This document shows, piece by piece, positions 1-11,060 of a stretch of 45,779 nucleotides of DNA. Numbering within the stretch: position 1 is the first letter of the stretch; each line of letters starts with the position of its first letter. This DNA comes from Cerioporus squamosus (taxonomy: Eukaryota; Basidiomycota; Agaricomycetes; Polyporales; Polyporaceae). The translations under genes were made by a program, and so were the position numbers. The notes beneath the pieces were generated by a model. The model ran no database searches. It was not told the DNA's origin and was given only the letters and a program-made list of their open reading frames with translations. The stretch lies in the NCBI GenBank assembly GCA_022592435.1, contig JABYQS010000245.1, positions 1 to 45,779 of the forward strand, read 5' to 3'.

Positions 1-407
1 GCCTCAGAGCGATCACAATGGCCTATGTCGAGCTCTGTGAAGTCTGATACATTGACAAAAGCATATCTACACACCTATGTCGAGCTCTGTGAAGTCTGAG
101 GACTCCAGAGCTCGACGAGCGCGCTGTCTACGGTGCGGGTTACATAAGCTATACAGTACCAGCAGCCACAACACCCAGGAAATCAACAAAAGCGAAAAGT
201 AAAAAGGCAGTGAAAACCAAGAGGTCGAGTGTTCAATCCCGGGAGTGTGCAAAGAATAAAATATGAAGAAGCGCCAATATCTCGAAGAGGAATGAAGGCG
301 TCAAGTAGTCATGTGGAGCGCCAATAGAGCGCACTGCAATAGTCCCCTGGTGCAAGTATGGACTTGACGCGGGCACAGGAACCGGAGATAGAGCTCCGAG
401 TTCAACA
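1..407 (-). repeat. LTR copy 1 of the Copia-type family (cut by window edge)
   Basis: This is the reverse complement of positions 4235-4641, nearly base for base, and shares about 320 bp with 15441-15759. The family LTR begins TGTTGAACTC and ends AGCTAACA when read on its sense strand. Here the start is at 407 on the minus strand, and the last ~15 bases lie beyond the window. No purine tract abuts it at 408, so it may be a solo LTR, but the other flank cannot be seen. Confidence 0.8.
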
Positions 408-1841
408 CCTTGAGCTAGAAGCTTTGCAGCAATGACTGAGTACACTTCAGGCTGGAAGTTGTTGACCCAAATTATGGCTTAAGTGACTGCATCCTTAAGA
501 CCATTGAGAAAGATCTCTTCAGAAGCCTTGTCCCAGTCAGCACAAATGATATTGGACAGCAGAGCAATATGGCAAATAGAGGGCAGGCAGAGGATAGAGG
601 GGGCAGACAGTGAGACAGATTAGAATGCTGGGGCAGCAGGAGGGTATACAACGCAACAAGACTATGCTTTTGTACAGTATGTGCAGGCAAACAAGTAAGC
701 AAAGACAGTACAATAAGCAAAACAATGAGCACATACACTACTATCAAGACTATAAGCGCAAAGTTGTACAGTAGATGCAAGGAAAAGCAGCAGGTAGTGC
801 ATTACCAATTCATACCATTGATTGAGCTCAAGCTCCACAAATATGCATCACCCAGCATCTGAGGATGTCAGTGATCACTAAGGGTGTTGCATGCCCCTAC
901 TAACATGCAATAGGCGAACAATTTACGCCAGTTGACACTGTAGAATAGAGCTGCAGAATGGGTCAGGTCAAGGTCAGATAGACCTGAACCTGATCTGCAA
1001 ATGAACCCGTAGGTACAGATCTTGCAGATCCCGATATCCATGCTGCAGATGAGTCTTGGATCCAGGTAGCAGTTGTTCCAAAACTGAGAGATCTGTTGCA
1101 GATCTGCAGTATTCAAAGACAATATGCTGAAGATATTTGACTCTTGCATTGCAATACATAGTATACAAAGTAAGTAGGCACGCATACATCAATTTTCTTT
1201 GTTGTCAGAGCTATCATGGTTGGGCCAGAAATCCTTCTTGGGCTAAGATCCGATGATGGACCTGTTGAGTTTGAACAAGGAGACATCACACCCATTACTT
1301 GGTAACTAGAGTGGCAAAATCCTGGTATGTGTGGGGTGGAAAGATGCAACACAATAATGGGTTGGGTGGGCAGCTTGGCTGGTGACAATGTGGACCATGG
1401 CCTGTGCAAGGAGAACCTCTTCAAGGTACTACTGCATGTGTCTTACTTGAAAACACTTCCAGGAAGGGTTGCCATCAAGACAGAAGTAATTCAGGGGTAC
1501 AGTGGATCCCTGGTATGCACACTGGAATGCACAGAAAATTGATGCACGAGGCTTGGAAGAAACATGGTAAACAACGTGCACTGCAGTTAGGCAAGAGGAA
1601 AAGTGGAGTAAAGCAAAGTGAAGGAACGAGCAATAATTGAAAAGAAAGACAAGCAAAGCAAAGATGAGATTGAAATAGTCACAGTGTGTGAGGAAGACAA
1701 CAAGGAGAGAGTAACACCCTCACATCAATATCCTCCAGGGTATCATTACACACTTACTTGGATGGACTTGGGTAGGAGTGGGCCATTTCTGGCAAGGTAT
1801 GATTGAGGAGTGTTGGGGGAATTTGTTATAAGATAGTATAT
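408..1841. other. gene-free AT-rich stretch with a CAGATC-rich tract
   Basis: Only short reading frames without recognisable domains occur here. Around 958-1105 there is a dense run of CAGATC/GATCTG-type words, resembling tracts near 4970-5170 and 15960-16260. The rest looks like decayed repeat DNA. Confidence 0.4.
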
Positions 1842-4015
1842 TTACATTGGTACTAATATTATATCATATGGGGTTGGAGATCTACAATCTGATATACAGT
1901 AGCATTGCCATTGCATAGTCCTCTGCATTTTGCAGCTTCTTATGATTATAGTGAACAATGTTATCATAGCAAATGTCTTTACCTCCATTAGCAGTACCAT
2001 TGTATACCAAACATTCCCAAAGTTATCTACAATATAGCAAACAAAGAGACTTGGCTTGTGGTAAATTATACCACATAAGCAATGTATTTGAATGGTATCC
2101 CCTAGAATGATCTGCCTCTCAACTACAACCTTGTCTCTGGTGATAAATGCCAATACACTGGGCAGTAACTCATAGTTGTCCAGTTTTTGTATACAGTGGT
2201 TGCATTCATTGCAAGCCCTGGTGGTTTTTGTATGCATAAAGCATTCATCTACTGAGTAACTGACTTCCCTCAATGTGTACCTAGCTTTGAAGGATTGTTT
2301 TTCAAAAATCAAAATCTTATGTCCAAACCATCTGATGGCCAAGTCAACTTCAGCTTGGGTGTTGCATGTTCTGCATATATATTGTGTCTGTAGTAACTGG
2401 TGCTTCAGGCTGCAGTTATTTGTGTTAATGCATGCATATTTGTTGGTTGGCTCTGAGCCCTTTGGTCTTAGGTCTCTAGACTTGGAGCCCAATATGTTTC
2501 TGAAACTATCTCTGACAAACTCAGATGGCTGTTGGATATGCTTTGTTTTCTGAATAAATCACCCAGATACTGCAAAGTAGTTTCTTGGTCTGATACATGG
2601 GCTGCCCACTTTTCTCTACAGTCTTCATACAAGGCATATAGGATTACTAGCAGACTATCATACGCACAACTATGGTTAACACTATCCTATGCCAAGCCTT
2701 TCATGCTCTGTCCTGCTGGAGGTTGAGAGACCTTGATCCTTTTGATCCTTCTTTCTGGCTGTACCTTAAGTTCCGTGATAGGGCTACCATCTGTAATATT
2801 ATCATATCTTTGCTTTTTTGGGGCATTACTAATACTGTGCAAAGCTTGTAAACCTTTAGCAGGGATTAGTGAGATCGAGTTATGCTTGCAAGATTTCTTC
2901 TGTTCTCCATGTTGGTCATCAGGTGCTGCCCCTTGAGACTTTGCATCAGCTTTGATTACTGTCCATGAAGCATCAGTCACAGCTTTGTCAATTGGAAAGG
3001 GATCTTCGGCTGACCACTTTAAGGCAATATGAGTTAATGGAGGAGTAAAGTTCTCACCCTTCCACTGCCTGAAAGAGTGAATAAACTCATTTCTGGTGAT
3101 ACCAACAACCTTTGATGGGATCTTCTCTGGATGTCTCAGCCTGGTTGTTTTATCTAGGAGTCCCAATTTTGTGAACTCCTGGTGCAATGATCCTAAGATT
3201 GCCTTCACTCAATTTGTCAATGTCAAATGGTTGAACTATGATTATGCCATCAATGGTTGCTCCCCAAGACAGGCAGGTGTATACAGACTGGTGATGTGGA
3301 CAGTCATGCATATCAACAACAATATCAGGTCTGATCTGCCCCTGAGTTGCAAAATCAGTTATGGCAAAGTTAGGCAGCACTGCAACCTGGTCCTTATTCA
3401 CAAGCATGATAGCACTGCTAGATATTATGCACTTCATTTGTCTTGTAACATGAGACAAAGATATAATTTTTTTCAGGCAGTCCTGGAATTTATATTGGTC
3501 TGGGTGCAGCTGTCAGTTTGACAAATAACACATTGAAAGCAAATCAATCATCCTCTATAGGCCATGATGTCCAGCCAACCACTGTAGTTTCGGCTCCATT
3601 AGTGACACAACACTCTGCAGCCTCATTAACCTTAATCATAACAGGCATCCCTAATCATATGCCTAATTTACCAGGATGATGGTCAGTAGATGCATGTGGC
3701 AAGTTCCACAACTTTCCTTGAAGTTCAGGATGTACAATATTAGTTGACCACTTCATATTAACCTTCTGCTTTTGCTGCTTCCGGGTTATACTACCATCTT
3801 CTTCATAAGTACCAAGCTTGTCTCAGAGTAAAAGGTTACAAGCTCTTGGTTGGTCTCTGCAGCAAAATGTTCAGATCCCAGTTCACTAATCTTGTCCCTA
3901 TAAGCATTGAATGAGGTTGCCTTTGCCTGCAATACATGATTGAATTAACTTTATATCTTCCTCAGTACAAGCACAATAGTGTGTGGCACTTTTCCCACCT
4001 GCTTCTTGATGCATC
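1842..4015 (-). pseudogene. PIF1-like helicase (C-terminal half) fused to a USP-like cysteine-protease module, decayed
   Basis: Read on the minus strand from about 4015, the translation resembles the C-terminal half of PIF1-type SF1 helicases found in agaricomycete transposons. There is a KATSFNAYRDKISELGSE stretch (about 3920-3860), MPVMIKVNEAAECCVTNG (about 3640), LPNFAITDFATQGQ (about 3370) as the motif V region, and LSWGATIDGIII (about 3260) as a motif VI relic. An arm ending FRQWKGENFTPP follows. After a basic linker comes NHSCAYDSLLVILY (about 2680-2640), a Cys box like that of ubiquitin-specific proteases. CRTCNTQ (about 2370) and a GIIYH His box (about 2070) come next. The frame is broken by stops near 3555 and 3500, an amber codon near 2688, and frameshifts near 3470, 3208 and 2510. 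The N-terminal Walker region is absent. It is probably a transposon remnant; the parent element type (Helitron or other) is not fixed by what remains. Confidence 0.65.
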
Positions 4016-4234
4016 AAGAAGGTCCCCAGAAGGGGGTGCCTTCTTGATCCACCAGAGTTGCCAAATATGGATATACTGTTAGCCCAGAATCGCCACATAT
4101 GGGCCAGTTTCAGCCTAGCCAATGGGCTCCTTGGTGCCAACTTTGTGATGCATGTCCCAAATTTGCGACATGTAGGCTCTCTAGGGCAGTACAGACTTGG
4201 CATCATCAGTTGTTTGAGACTTCTGACTCATATT
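4016..4234. other. short spacer between the helicase remnant and LTR copy 2
   Basis: No domain is recognisable. The helicase similarity fades just before the LTR, so the remnant's N-terminal half was probably lost by truncation here. Confidence 0.3.
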
Positions 4235-4656
4235 TGTTGAACTCGGAGCTCTATCTCCGGTTCCTGTGCCCGCGTCAAGTCCATACTTGCACCAGGGGAC
4301 TATTGCAGTGCGCTCTATTGGTGCTCCACACGACTACTTGACGCCTTTATTCCTCTTTGAGATATTGGCGCTTCTTCATATTTTATTCTTTGCACACTCC
4401 CGGGATTGAATACTCGACCTCTTGGTCTTCACTGATTTTTTACTTTTCGCTTTTGTTAATTTCCTGGGCGCTGTGGCTGCTGGTACTGTATAGCTTATGT
4501 AACCCGCACCGTAGACAGCGCGCTCGTCGAGCTCTGGAGTCCCCAGACTTCACAGAGCTCGACATAGGTGTGTAGATATGCTTTTGTCAATGTATCAGAC
4601 TTCACAGAGCTCGACATAGGCCATTGTGATCGCTCTGAGGCGCACTGCAGCTAACA
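4235..4656 (+). repeat. LTR copy 2 (full length, 422 bp, probable solo LTR)
   Basis: It begins TGTTGAACTC and ends CTGCAGCTAACA, the TGTT...AACA ends expected of an LTR. It carries two direct repeats of about 24 bp near its 3' end (about 4545-4568 and 4599-4620, containing CAGAGCTCGACATAGG). No primer-binding site follows at 4657 and no purine tract precedes 4235, which fits a solo LTR. The 5-bp flanks (ATATT and GTATC) do not match, so the target duplication is lost or the ends have been rearranged. It is inverted relative to copies 1 and 3. Confidence 0.8.
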
Positions 4657-6976
4657 GTATCATGTACTACTTCATTTACAACACGATCATATGCCCTGTT
4701 ACTTATGTATGAGTCGATTTTTTGAGTGCTATCTCACTGTACCTTTCACTCTCTGGGCTCAGTGCTACTTGTGCCTTAGACCGTCTTCAAGTCTGGACTC
4801 TGGAGTAGCACCAAGTCGTACATATCGCTTCAAGCATTATGTACTCAGAACTCCGGACAGCCAAGGACTTCGTCTTTGTCATTCAATGTGAAGTTTTGGA
4901 CTCACACATATACTTAGTGATGATAACCTGTACATTCTTTCATCTCGAGACTCTGATGCCTAGGATACATGGCAGAGATCTGTGCAAACCTGTGGGTATC
5001 CGCGGTTCCGGATCACTGTGCAGGTAGACCTGAGACCTGTAGGTTTCAGGTTCGGATCTGCGGAACCCGCTCGAAACGCGGGTCCTATCCGTGCAGATCC
5101 AGGTATTGGTCAAGAGAGGTGGGTCTACCCATAGGTCTGGCTCCGGATGACCTGCGGGTGGATCCGTGTTCAGCCTTAGGTCGAAGGTCGGCACCTTGCG
5201 TGAACTGCGCTATGGCATTGGGATGAGGGCTGGCTGGGCGAGCGACTGGGAGCTGGAGGAATTAGTGGGGCATCCATGGGCATAGAGCAGGGCTGCAAAA
5301 GAGCTTGCATGATGGGGGAAGGAAGTGGATTGGAGACAGAGATGGGCCAGGAAGGAGGGTGTGTTGATGACGCGATAGCACGTGAACCGCTGCGCGTAGA
5401 TACTTGCAAACTGGTATGCAAGTAGTAGGTACGGCGGCGGGAAGGCACATCAATTTTGGCGAGAATCGGAGGGAGGAGGCGGTCGCTGTGACAGTTCGTA
5501 GATAGAACAGTAGGAGTAAACGAGGCGGCTCACTGTCGAAGTGATTCCTGCGAAACACCTGCAAAACAAAGGACCTTGGGTTCTTGTGACTTTATACACA
5601 CTCGCCTGGGCGTATCACGAAGCTGCACTCTGAATTGCGTAAAAAGCGGGGGAGAGCTGAGGCAGTTGCGGGCTGATCGAGGCTGACAGCGGGGTGACAT
5701 GGTTTGTGGGACTGAGAGGGCAATTGTGTGCGACGGCAAGCTCAAAGGACCTTGCAATTTGGCGGGGGTATGGCGTAGAGGTATGGTGTGCTGTACACCG
5801 AAATCGGAGGTAGGAGGAGGGGAAGGCGAGGTACTGTGAGAGTTCGCGTCAGATGTGCTGTGGTTACCGGTAAGCGCCAGGTCTGTGACGAGATTGCAAT
5901 ATCTCGCGCAGGAGAGCTGAGACCCTCTTGAGACTCAGGGATGCGGTTGCAAGGAGTGCGTGGAATTGGCATATGAGAATGCGGGTGAAATGGGCAGAAG
6001 AGGTGGCCTGGACGCTGTGTGATGCAAGGAGGGGCAGGGGACCCAGGGGCTCAAATAAGATCACAGCTGGTGCGGGAACGAAGTCTCGTGAACTCTCGCG
6101 AACTCGGATTCCGGTGCAAGGTGCCCAGGGGCATGTTCTCCTCAACTTCCATGCAGAACGACTAAGATCTGGAGGTACGGGGCAAGGATGTGGTCGAGGG
6201 CACTGGGGCAGTGGAAGCTGGGAACGGAAGGGGGCGTAACTTGTGACCGCGTGGGCGCGAATTTGCACGCCGGTAGACGAGTGGTACAGGCTTATGAATC
6301 CCGCTTTGCGTAGCGAATGAGCAAGAACTGAAGAGTAGGTGGGGTGTTGGGTTGTGGAGGCTGGGGCTGAGGGTCTGCGCACAGACGGCTTCATAGTACT
6401 CGAACACGTTGGTGGACTGTTGCGCAAATCGGCACACTGGTGGTAGGGGTATGGGTGGATATCCTCGGGTTGCAAGACAAACAGCCAAGAGGCGGAGGGG
6501 TGATGGGCTGTTTGGGTCTGGAGCGCAGGTGCTTACAAAGCTCAAGGACAATGTTGCTGTAGTGTGGCAGCACGTGGATGAAACCTCTCGCAATTCGGCA
6601 CGGTGGTGGGCGGCAAGATGGAGATACTCTGCACGAAGTATCGCCCCAAATGGGGGAGGGATGAAGGTTCTGTGAGACAAACCCTGTGAGAGTACGAACC
6701 TGGCTAAGGCTGCTCTCGACGACGCAATCACACCATAACAAGCCATCCAATTCCTTTGCAAATCCGTATTGTCTTCCGTATACCGCCTCCAAATATTGTC
6801 TTGAAATCGCGCGGCGAACGGTGCGGAATTGCTTCTTTGAGCGCATGAACTGTCTGAGGGGAAGCACCGGCGCTAGAACGATCTTGGGACGGTGACCCTG
6901 GGTAAACGATCCGGCAGATTGACGCGAAATTTGGCAGAGACGTCGAAGAAGTGCGGCAAAACATCTATACCAAGTT
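4657..6976. other. GC-rich flank upstream of the DIRS-like element; no convincing gene
   Basis: Positions 4970-5170 are packed with GATCTGC/GACCTG-type words. From about 5200 the DNA is GC-rich. All three minus frames stay open for long stretches (for example 5864-6475 and 6391-7221), which suggests base composition rather than coding. Imperfect direct repeats occur, such as AATCGGAG...GGAGG followed by GACAGTTCG near 5465 and a related unit near 5800. This may include the 5' terminal repeat and leader of the retrotransposon that follows, but I could not match it to the 3' side. Confidence 0.35.
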
Positions 6977-9094
6977 TTGCGCAAATTTGATGAGAGGGAG
7001 AGGAGAGGCGAAGCATGGAAGACAGGAGCAGGAGGTGAGAGGAGGTGGCAGACAGTATGCTTTGTGAAGTTCGATAGGGCGCGAGGCACGAGCGTCCGGT
7101 CGAACGTGTGCTTACTAAGCGGGAGGCTGGAAGTGGAAAGGCACGCGGGCGCGGCAGCACCCGGCACTGGCTTGGCCTTTCCCACTTCCGACCTCACCGC
7201 TCGTAAAGCGCATATAGTCACCTTTCCGGCTCATTCCCGCATTCTCTCCGTTATATCGCAGCATGACAGCTCTCGGAAGACCTCAAGCGGCCGGCGGCAG
7301 AGCCTCGCCACCCTGAACGAGGGCGAACCCGCCAAGACGTACCTGAGCCCGCCCATCGACCTCTCAGCAGCGGGCCCGAGCCGCGCGAACAAACCGCCCG
7401 CGCAGGAGGAGGAAGAATCGTCTGACATCGAGGACCCCGACGCCCCGACCCCGTCGACACTGCAGACAAACCCCAAGACCCCAGCTCCCAAGGGCAAGGA
7501 GAGAGCAGGGGCTCCCCGCTTCAAATTACCGCCCCCGCCAGACTCGAGCGCGCCCCCGCAGGAGCTCGCGCGAGCGGCCGACGAGATCGACGGCATCCTC
7601 GACATCCTCGGCATCTCTCACATGGATTTTCTAGTCCTCAAGGCCGAGGCTGACAAGCGCAAGGAGGAGCTCGGACTGCCCGCGGGCCCAAAGCTTTCCC
7701 CCGACTTGCTGACCATCCTGCAGACCGGCGCGCCCGCCTCGAGCTCCGCGAGCAAGCGCACGGCGGTGGATGGACAGGCGCCGGACCCTGGCGCGATCGC
7801 GATCGGGATCGCCGAGGCACAGCGTGGAGGAAAATCAGGCACCGGCGCCAGCCAGACCGGCCCTCGCACGGGTGCGGACGCGGCCGGAAAACCAGGACCC
7901 AGCGGTCTCCGCAACGCCTCCCCGATCGACTTGGGAGACGACTCGGACGACAAAGCCGACGGTAGGAACAGGGCCAACTATGGCTTCCTCGACGGACTCA
8001 CCGGCGACGACCTGGTTCGAACGTACAACAACATGTTCCCCTCCCAGCAAGTCGAGCGGAGGGATGGCCATATCACGGAGAAGAGGAAGGTGGAGGAAAA
8101 GGACAAGATCACCGGGGTTGTGCTGGAGCCGGTGACGGATGGGGCGGATAGTGTGGATATGTATGGCCCCAAGGGGGGCTCCCTCTGCGTGGACCCGCGC
8201 CTGATCACCATGGGCCGAAACGGCTGGCACATTCCGCTAACCGCCTGCACGACGGCCAATCTCAACAGTATCAATGACAGATCTCGCGCGAAAGGGGTGA
8301 AGCAAGGCTGTCGCGCGGGCGTGTCCCTCCACGTGCTGGACCTGTCCGCCTTCGGCAGCGAGAAGACCCTGAACTCGGAGGACTGGCGTGAGGCATGGCA
8401 AAACCTACTCGGCTTCCTGCCCGAGATCTGTGGCCCTCGCGAGACGGAGCGCTTCTGCGCGCACTTCGACTTTCTGTGCCGCCTCGAGTGGTTCCGCGAC
8501 GAGTTCCAGGCGATCCTGGAGTTCGACATCCGCACCCGGCGGACCTGGTTCAACGCACCCGCACTCCAGAAGCCGTTCTTCCGGGTTGGGGAAGACACCT
8601 ACGTCGCCAAGCTCAACGAAATCCGGCTCAAGTGCATCAACAGCCGCATCCAATCCCGCATGACCAGCATCTTCCCCCAGCGCTATCACCCATACGCCGG
8701 CGCGCAACCGGGCCACAGCAACAGCGAAACTCCAGGCGGCGGCACAGGCTTCCCCGCGAACAACAGCCGTCGTCGCGGCCCCCAGAGCGGACAGCCCTTT
8801 CAGGAAGGCAGACCTGCCGCGCCCGCGGGCGGGATCTGCCTCATCTGCGCCGAAAGCGGTCATCGCACGCGCGAATGCGGGCGCACCACTCTCAAGAACG
8901 GCCGCCCCGCATACTCCGTCTTCGCAAACGGACACCTCGCGGCCACCCGCGGCCGGCGCCCCATCTGCGCGGCCTGGAACGTGGGAGGGTTTCTCCCGTG
9001 CAAATCGTCTCGCTGCCCGAACTCGAACGGGTGCCACACCTGCTCCTTCTGTGGTGCCTCCGGTCATACCGCCGCGTCCCACGAGTGTCTGTGA
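6977..9094 (+). CDS. Gag-like protein of a DIRS-like (tyrosine recombinase) retrotransposon
   Basis: This is an open frame of 705 codons. The first ~95 residues are basic and look non-coding; the protein probably starts near SSRKTSSGRRQS (about 7265), perhaps after an upstream intron, because no good ATG lies there in frame. A Pro/Ala/Glu-rich disordered region follows, then a helical Gag-like core at about residues 330-580. A CCHC zinc knuckle begins near residue 621 (CLICAESGHRTREC, spacing C-x2-C-x4-H-x4-C), with a second Cys/His cluster at about 683-704 (CHTCSFCGASGH). It would bind element RNA and form particles in the cytoplasm. The stop at 9092-9094 overlaps the RT frame by about 44 nt, which lies +1 relative to it, so RT expression would need frameshifting, reinitiation or splicing. 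Confidence 0.75.
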   Translation: MRKFDERERRGEAWKTGAGGERRWQTVCFVKFDRARGTSVRSNVCLLSGRLEVERHAGAAAPGTGLAFPTSDLTARKAHIVTFPAHSRILSVISQHDSSRKTSSGRRQSLATLNEGEPAKTYLSPPIDLSAAGPSRANKPPAQEEEESSDIEDPDAPTPSTLQTNPKTPAPKGKERAGAPRFKLPPPPDSSAPPQELARAADEIDGILDILGISHMDFLVLKAEADKRKEELGLPAGPKLSPDLLTILQTGAPASSSASKRTAVDGQAPDPGAIAIGIAEAQRGGKSGTGASQTGPRTGADAAGKPGPSGLRNASPIDLGDDSDDKADGRNRANYGFLDGLTGDDLVRTYNNMFPSQQVERRDGHITEKRKVEEKDKITGVVLEPVTDGADSVDMYGPKGGSLCVDPRLITMGRNGWHIPLTACTTANLNSINDRSRAKGVKQGCRAGVSLHVLDLSAFGSEKTLNSEDWREAWQNLLGFLPEICGPRETERFCAHFDFLCRLEWFRDEFQAILEFDIRTRRTWFNAPALQKPFFRVGEDTYVAKLNEIRLKCINSRIQSRMTSIFPQRYHPYAGAQPGHSNSETPGGGTGFPANNSRRRGPQSGQPFQEGRPAAPAGGICLICAESGHRTRECGRTTLKNGRPAYSVFANGHLAATRGRRPICAAWNVGGFLPCKSSRCPNSNGCHTCSFCGASGHTAASHECL

Positions 9095-11060
9095 ACGCGA
9101 CCGGATCGTCACACCGTACGACCCGGACGCGTGGAGGAGGTGCCTGCAGGAGCTGGGATTGGAGCAAGAGCACGCGGGCCTGGCGGAAGCGATGGAGTAC
9201 GGCTTCCACATCGGCGACATGCCGCCGATCCGGGTGACAGTCGTCCACCCGAACTACCCGGCGGCAGAGGAGCACGCGGCGTTCATTCAGGAGTACGTGG
9301 ACGAGCAGGTGGGACTCGGCCGGATGACTGGTCCCTACAGCAGAGAGCAAGTCGAGGCGGTCCTCGACTCAAAATTCATATCCTCCCCTCTCTCGGTCGT
9401 ACCAAAAGCGAACGGGAAATTGCGGCTTGTTCAAGACTGTTCTAAGGAAGACGAGGACGGGCTATCTGTGAACGGCCGGATCGACGCCGATCTGTTCCCC
9501 ACGGGCTGGGGAACCGCCGCAGAGGTAGCCGAATTGGTGAGTCCCTCTCCCCCTCCCGTTTCATCTCCGCAACCGGCTGATCGGACCGCGAGGAGGGACG
9601 AGAGGAGCCCTCCTCGGCGGCACGATCGCGTGGAGGACCTTGGAGCCTCCCACGCGATTGGGCGCAGCGGGACGCAGGAGCCCATTGCGTCGGGACGCAG
9701 GAGCCCAGAGTGATTCGGGTGGACGCAGGAGCCCACCGAATCCACGGCGCGTCTCGGACACGCGCGGACCTCGGCTCCGTCCTCCCTCGGGGCTGGCGAG
9801 TCGCGGAGTGCAGACCCGCGATCGCAGTTGCTGACTTCGTGCAAAGGTGGCGAACGCGCCACCGGGGACACAGGTCGCGACACTCGACATCGACTCCGCC
9901 TTTCGAAACATACCAGTTTACCCGCACACAAACCGTACCTCGTCATCCAGTGCGGCCGCGGCCGATTTTACATAGATCACGTCGTGTGCTTTGGGACCGC
10001 CTCCGGCGTGGGCCTACAGGGCCGAGTGATGGACGCGCTGGTCGCCATCCTGAACAAACTAGAGATGGGACCCAATAAGAAATGGGTCGACGATCTCTGG
10101 AACATGCGCTACCCCGTAGCAGAACCCTCAGTCGGCATTTACATCTACGGGCACGACGTTCAGGACATATACGCAGTCTCCGTGGTGCTGCGTGTGCCCT
10201 GGAGCGGCCCCAAGAGTGTCCCGCACGGCTACACCGGGGTGTACTCAGGCTTCTTCTGGGACCTCCCCCAGAAGCGCGTCTCGCTTCCAAATGAGAAGCG
10301 CCTGAAGTACCTCGAGAAGCTCAGGGACATACTGTCCTCCGCGCGGAACGGCCGCGGACGCGTGTCATGGAAGCAGGCCATGAGCACCAATGGAACACTT
10401 TCTCACATATGTTTCGTATACCCGCAGGGCCGTGCATTCTTGACCAACCTGTGCGCCTTCATCGCCTCCTTCGGCGACCGCACGCGCAAGTTCGCCCCCC
10501 ACTACCCCGCACCCTCAGTAGTGCATGACCTCGAATGGTGGAAAAGAACACTCGAAGTGCCGGACGCGTACCGAGCGCTCGTCCCGCGCGGAGCCACGCG
10601 CGACCTCAGGATATGGGTGGACGCCTCCACGGACTGGGGCATCGGCCTCGTGGCCGGCAGCTCCTGCGCCGCCTGGAAGTGGACCATGGCGACCAGCGCC
10701 TGGAAGGGGAACGGCCGGGACATTGGCTGGGCCGAAATGGTGGGCGTCGAGCTCGCCGTGCGGTACCTGGAACAGATCGGCACCCGCGACGCGGACATCC
10801 TCATTCGCGGAGACAACACCGGGGTTGTCGGCGCAGTAGAACGCGGCCGCAGCCGCAACTTTCAAACAAACGAGTCGATCAGGCGAACGGACGCGACCTG
10901 CATGTCGCACAACATCCGAATCAAGCTACAGTACGTGAACACGAAGGATAACCTGGCGGACGCGGTCTCTCGCGGTGTACCCCAGCCCCAGTTATCCCCC
11001 ATTCCCATCATCTTCGAGCTCCCGCCAGAGCTCTCACCCTTCCTGTCCTTGAATGCCTAG
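9051..11060 (+). pseudogene. reverse transcriptase / RNase H of the DIRS-like element (intron, then frameshift)
   Basis: The first coding part (9051-9536) shows the RT N-terminal fold: PDAWRRCLQELGL, IQEYVDEQVGLGRMTGPYS, SSPLSVVPKANGKLRLVQDC. A GTGAGT...CACAG intron at 9537-9873 (337 nt) joins VAEL in phase to VATLDIDSAFRNIPV, RT motif A. Near 9925-9930 the frame must move by one base to continue as KPYLVIQCGRGRFYIDHV, so this copy carries a small indel and is probably dead. Motif C is KWVDD (about 10082-10096). The RNase H domain follows: IWVDASTDWGIG, GWAEMVGVE, IRGDNTGVVGA and NLADAVSRG supply the acidic residues. The stop TAG (11058-11060) overlaps the recombinase start in ATGCCTAG. This RT/RNase H arrangement is known from DIRS-type elements. 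Confidence 0.85.
9537..9873 (+). other. putative spliceosomal intron inside the RT gene
   Basis: It starts GTGAGT and ends CACAG, and its removal joins two conserved RT segments in phase 0. It is much longer (337 nt) than other introns in the window and GC-rich, so it could contain or be an insertion. Confidence 0.65.

Noticed and set aside
1..4656. A single LTR retrotransposon spanning 1-4656
   Set aside because: The two LTRs are inverted, there is no primer site at either inner edge, and the interior is helicase-like rather than gag-pol.
5864..7221. Long overlapping minus-strand frames
   Set aside because: Three frames are open together in GC-rich DNA, products are Pro/Arg/Ser-rich without domains; composition explains them.
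7231..8598. Minus-strand frames of 120-206 codons opposite the gag gene
   Set aside because: They mirror the plus-strand gag codons, which carry the zinc knuckle and family similarity.
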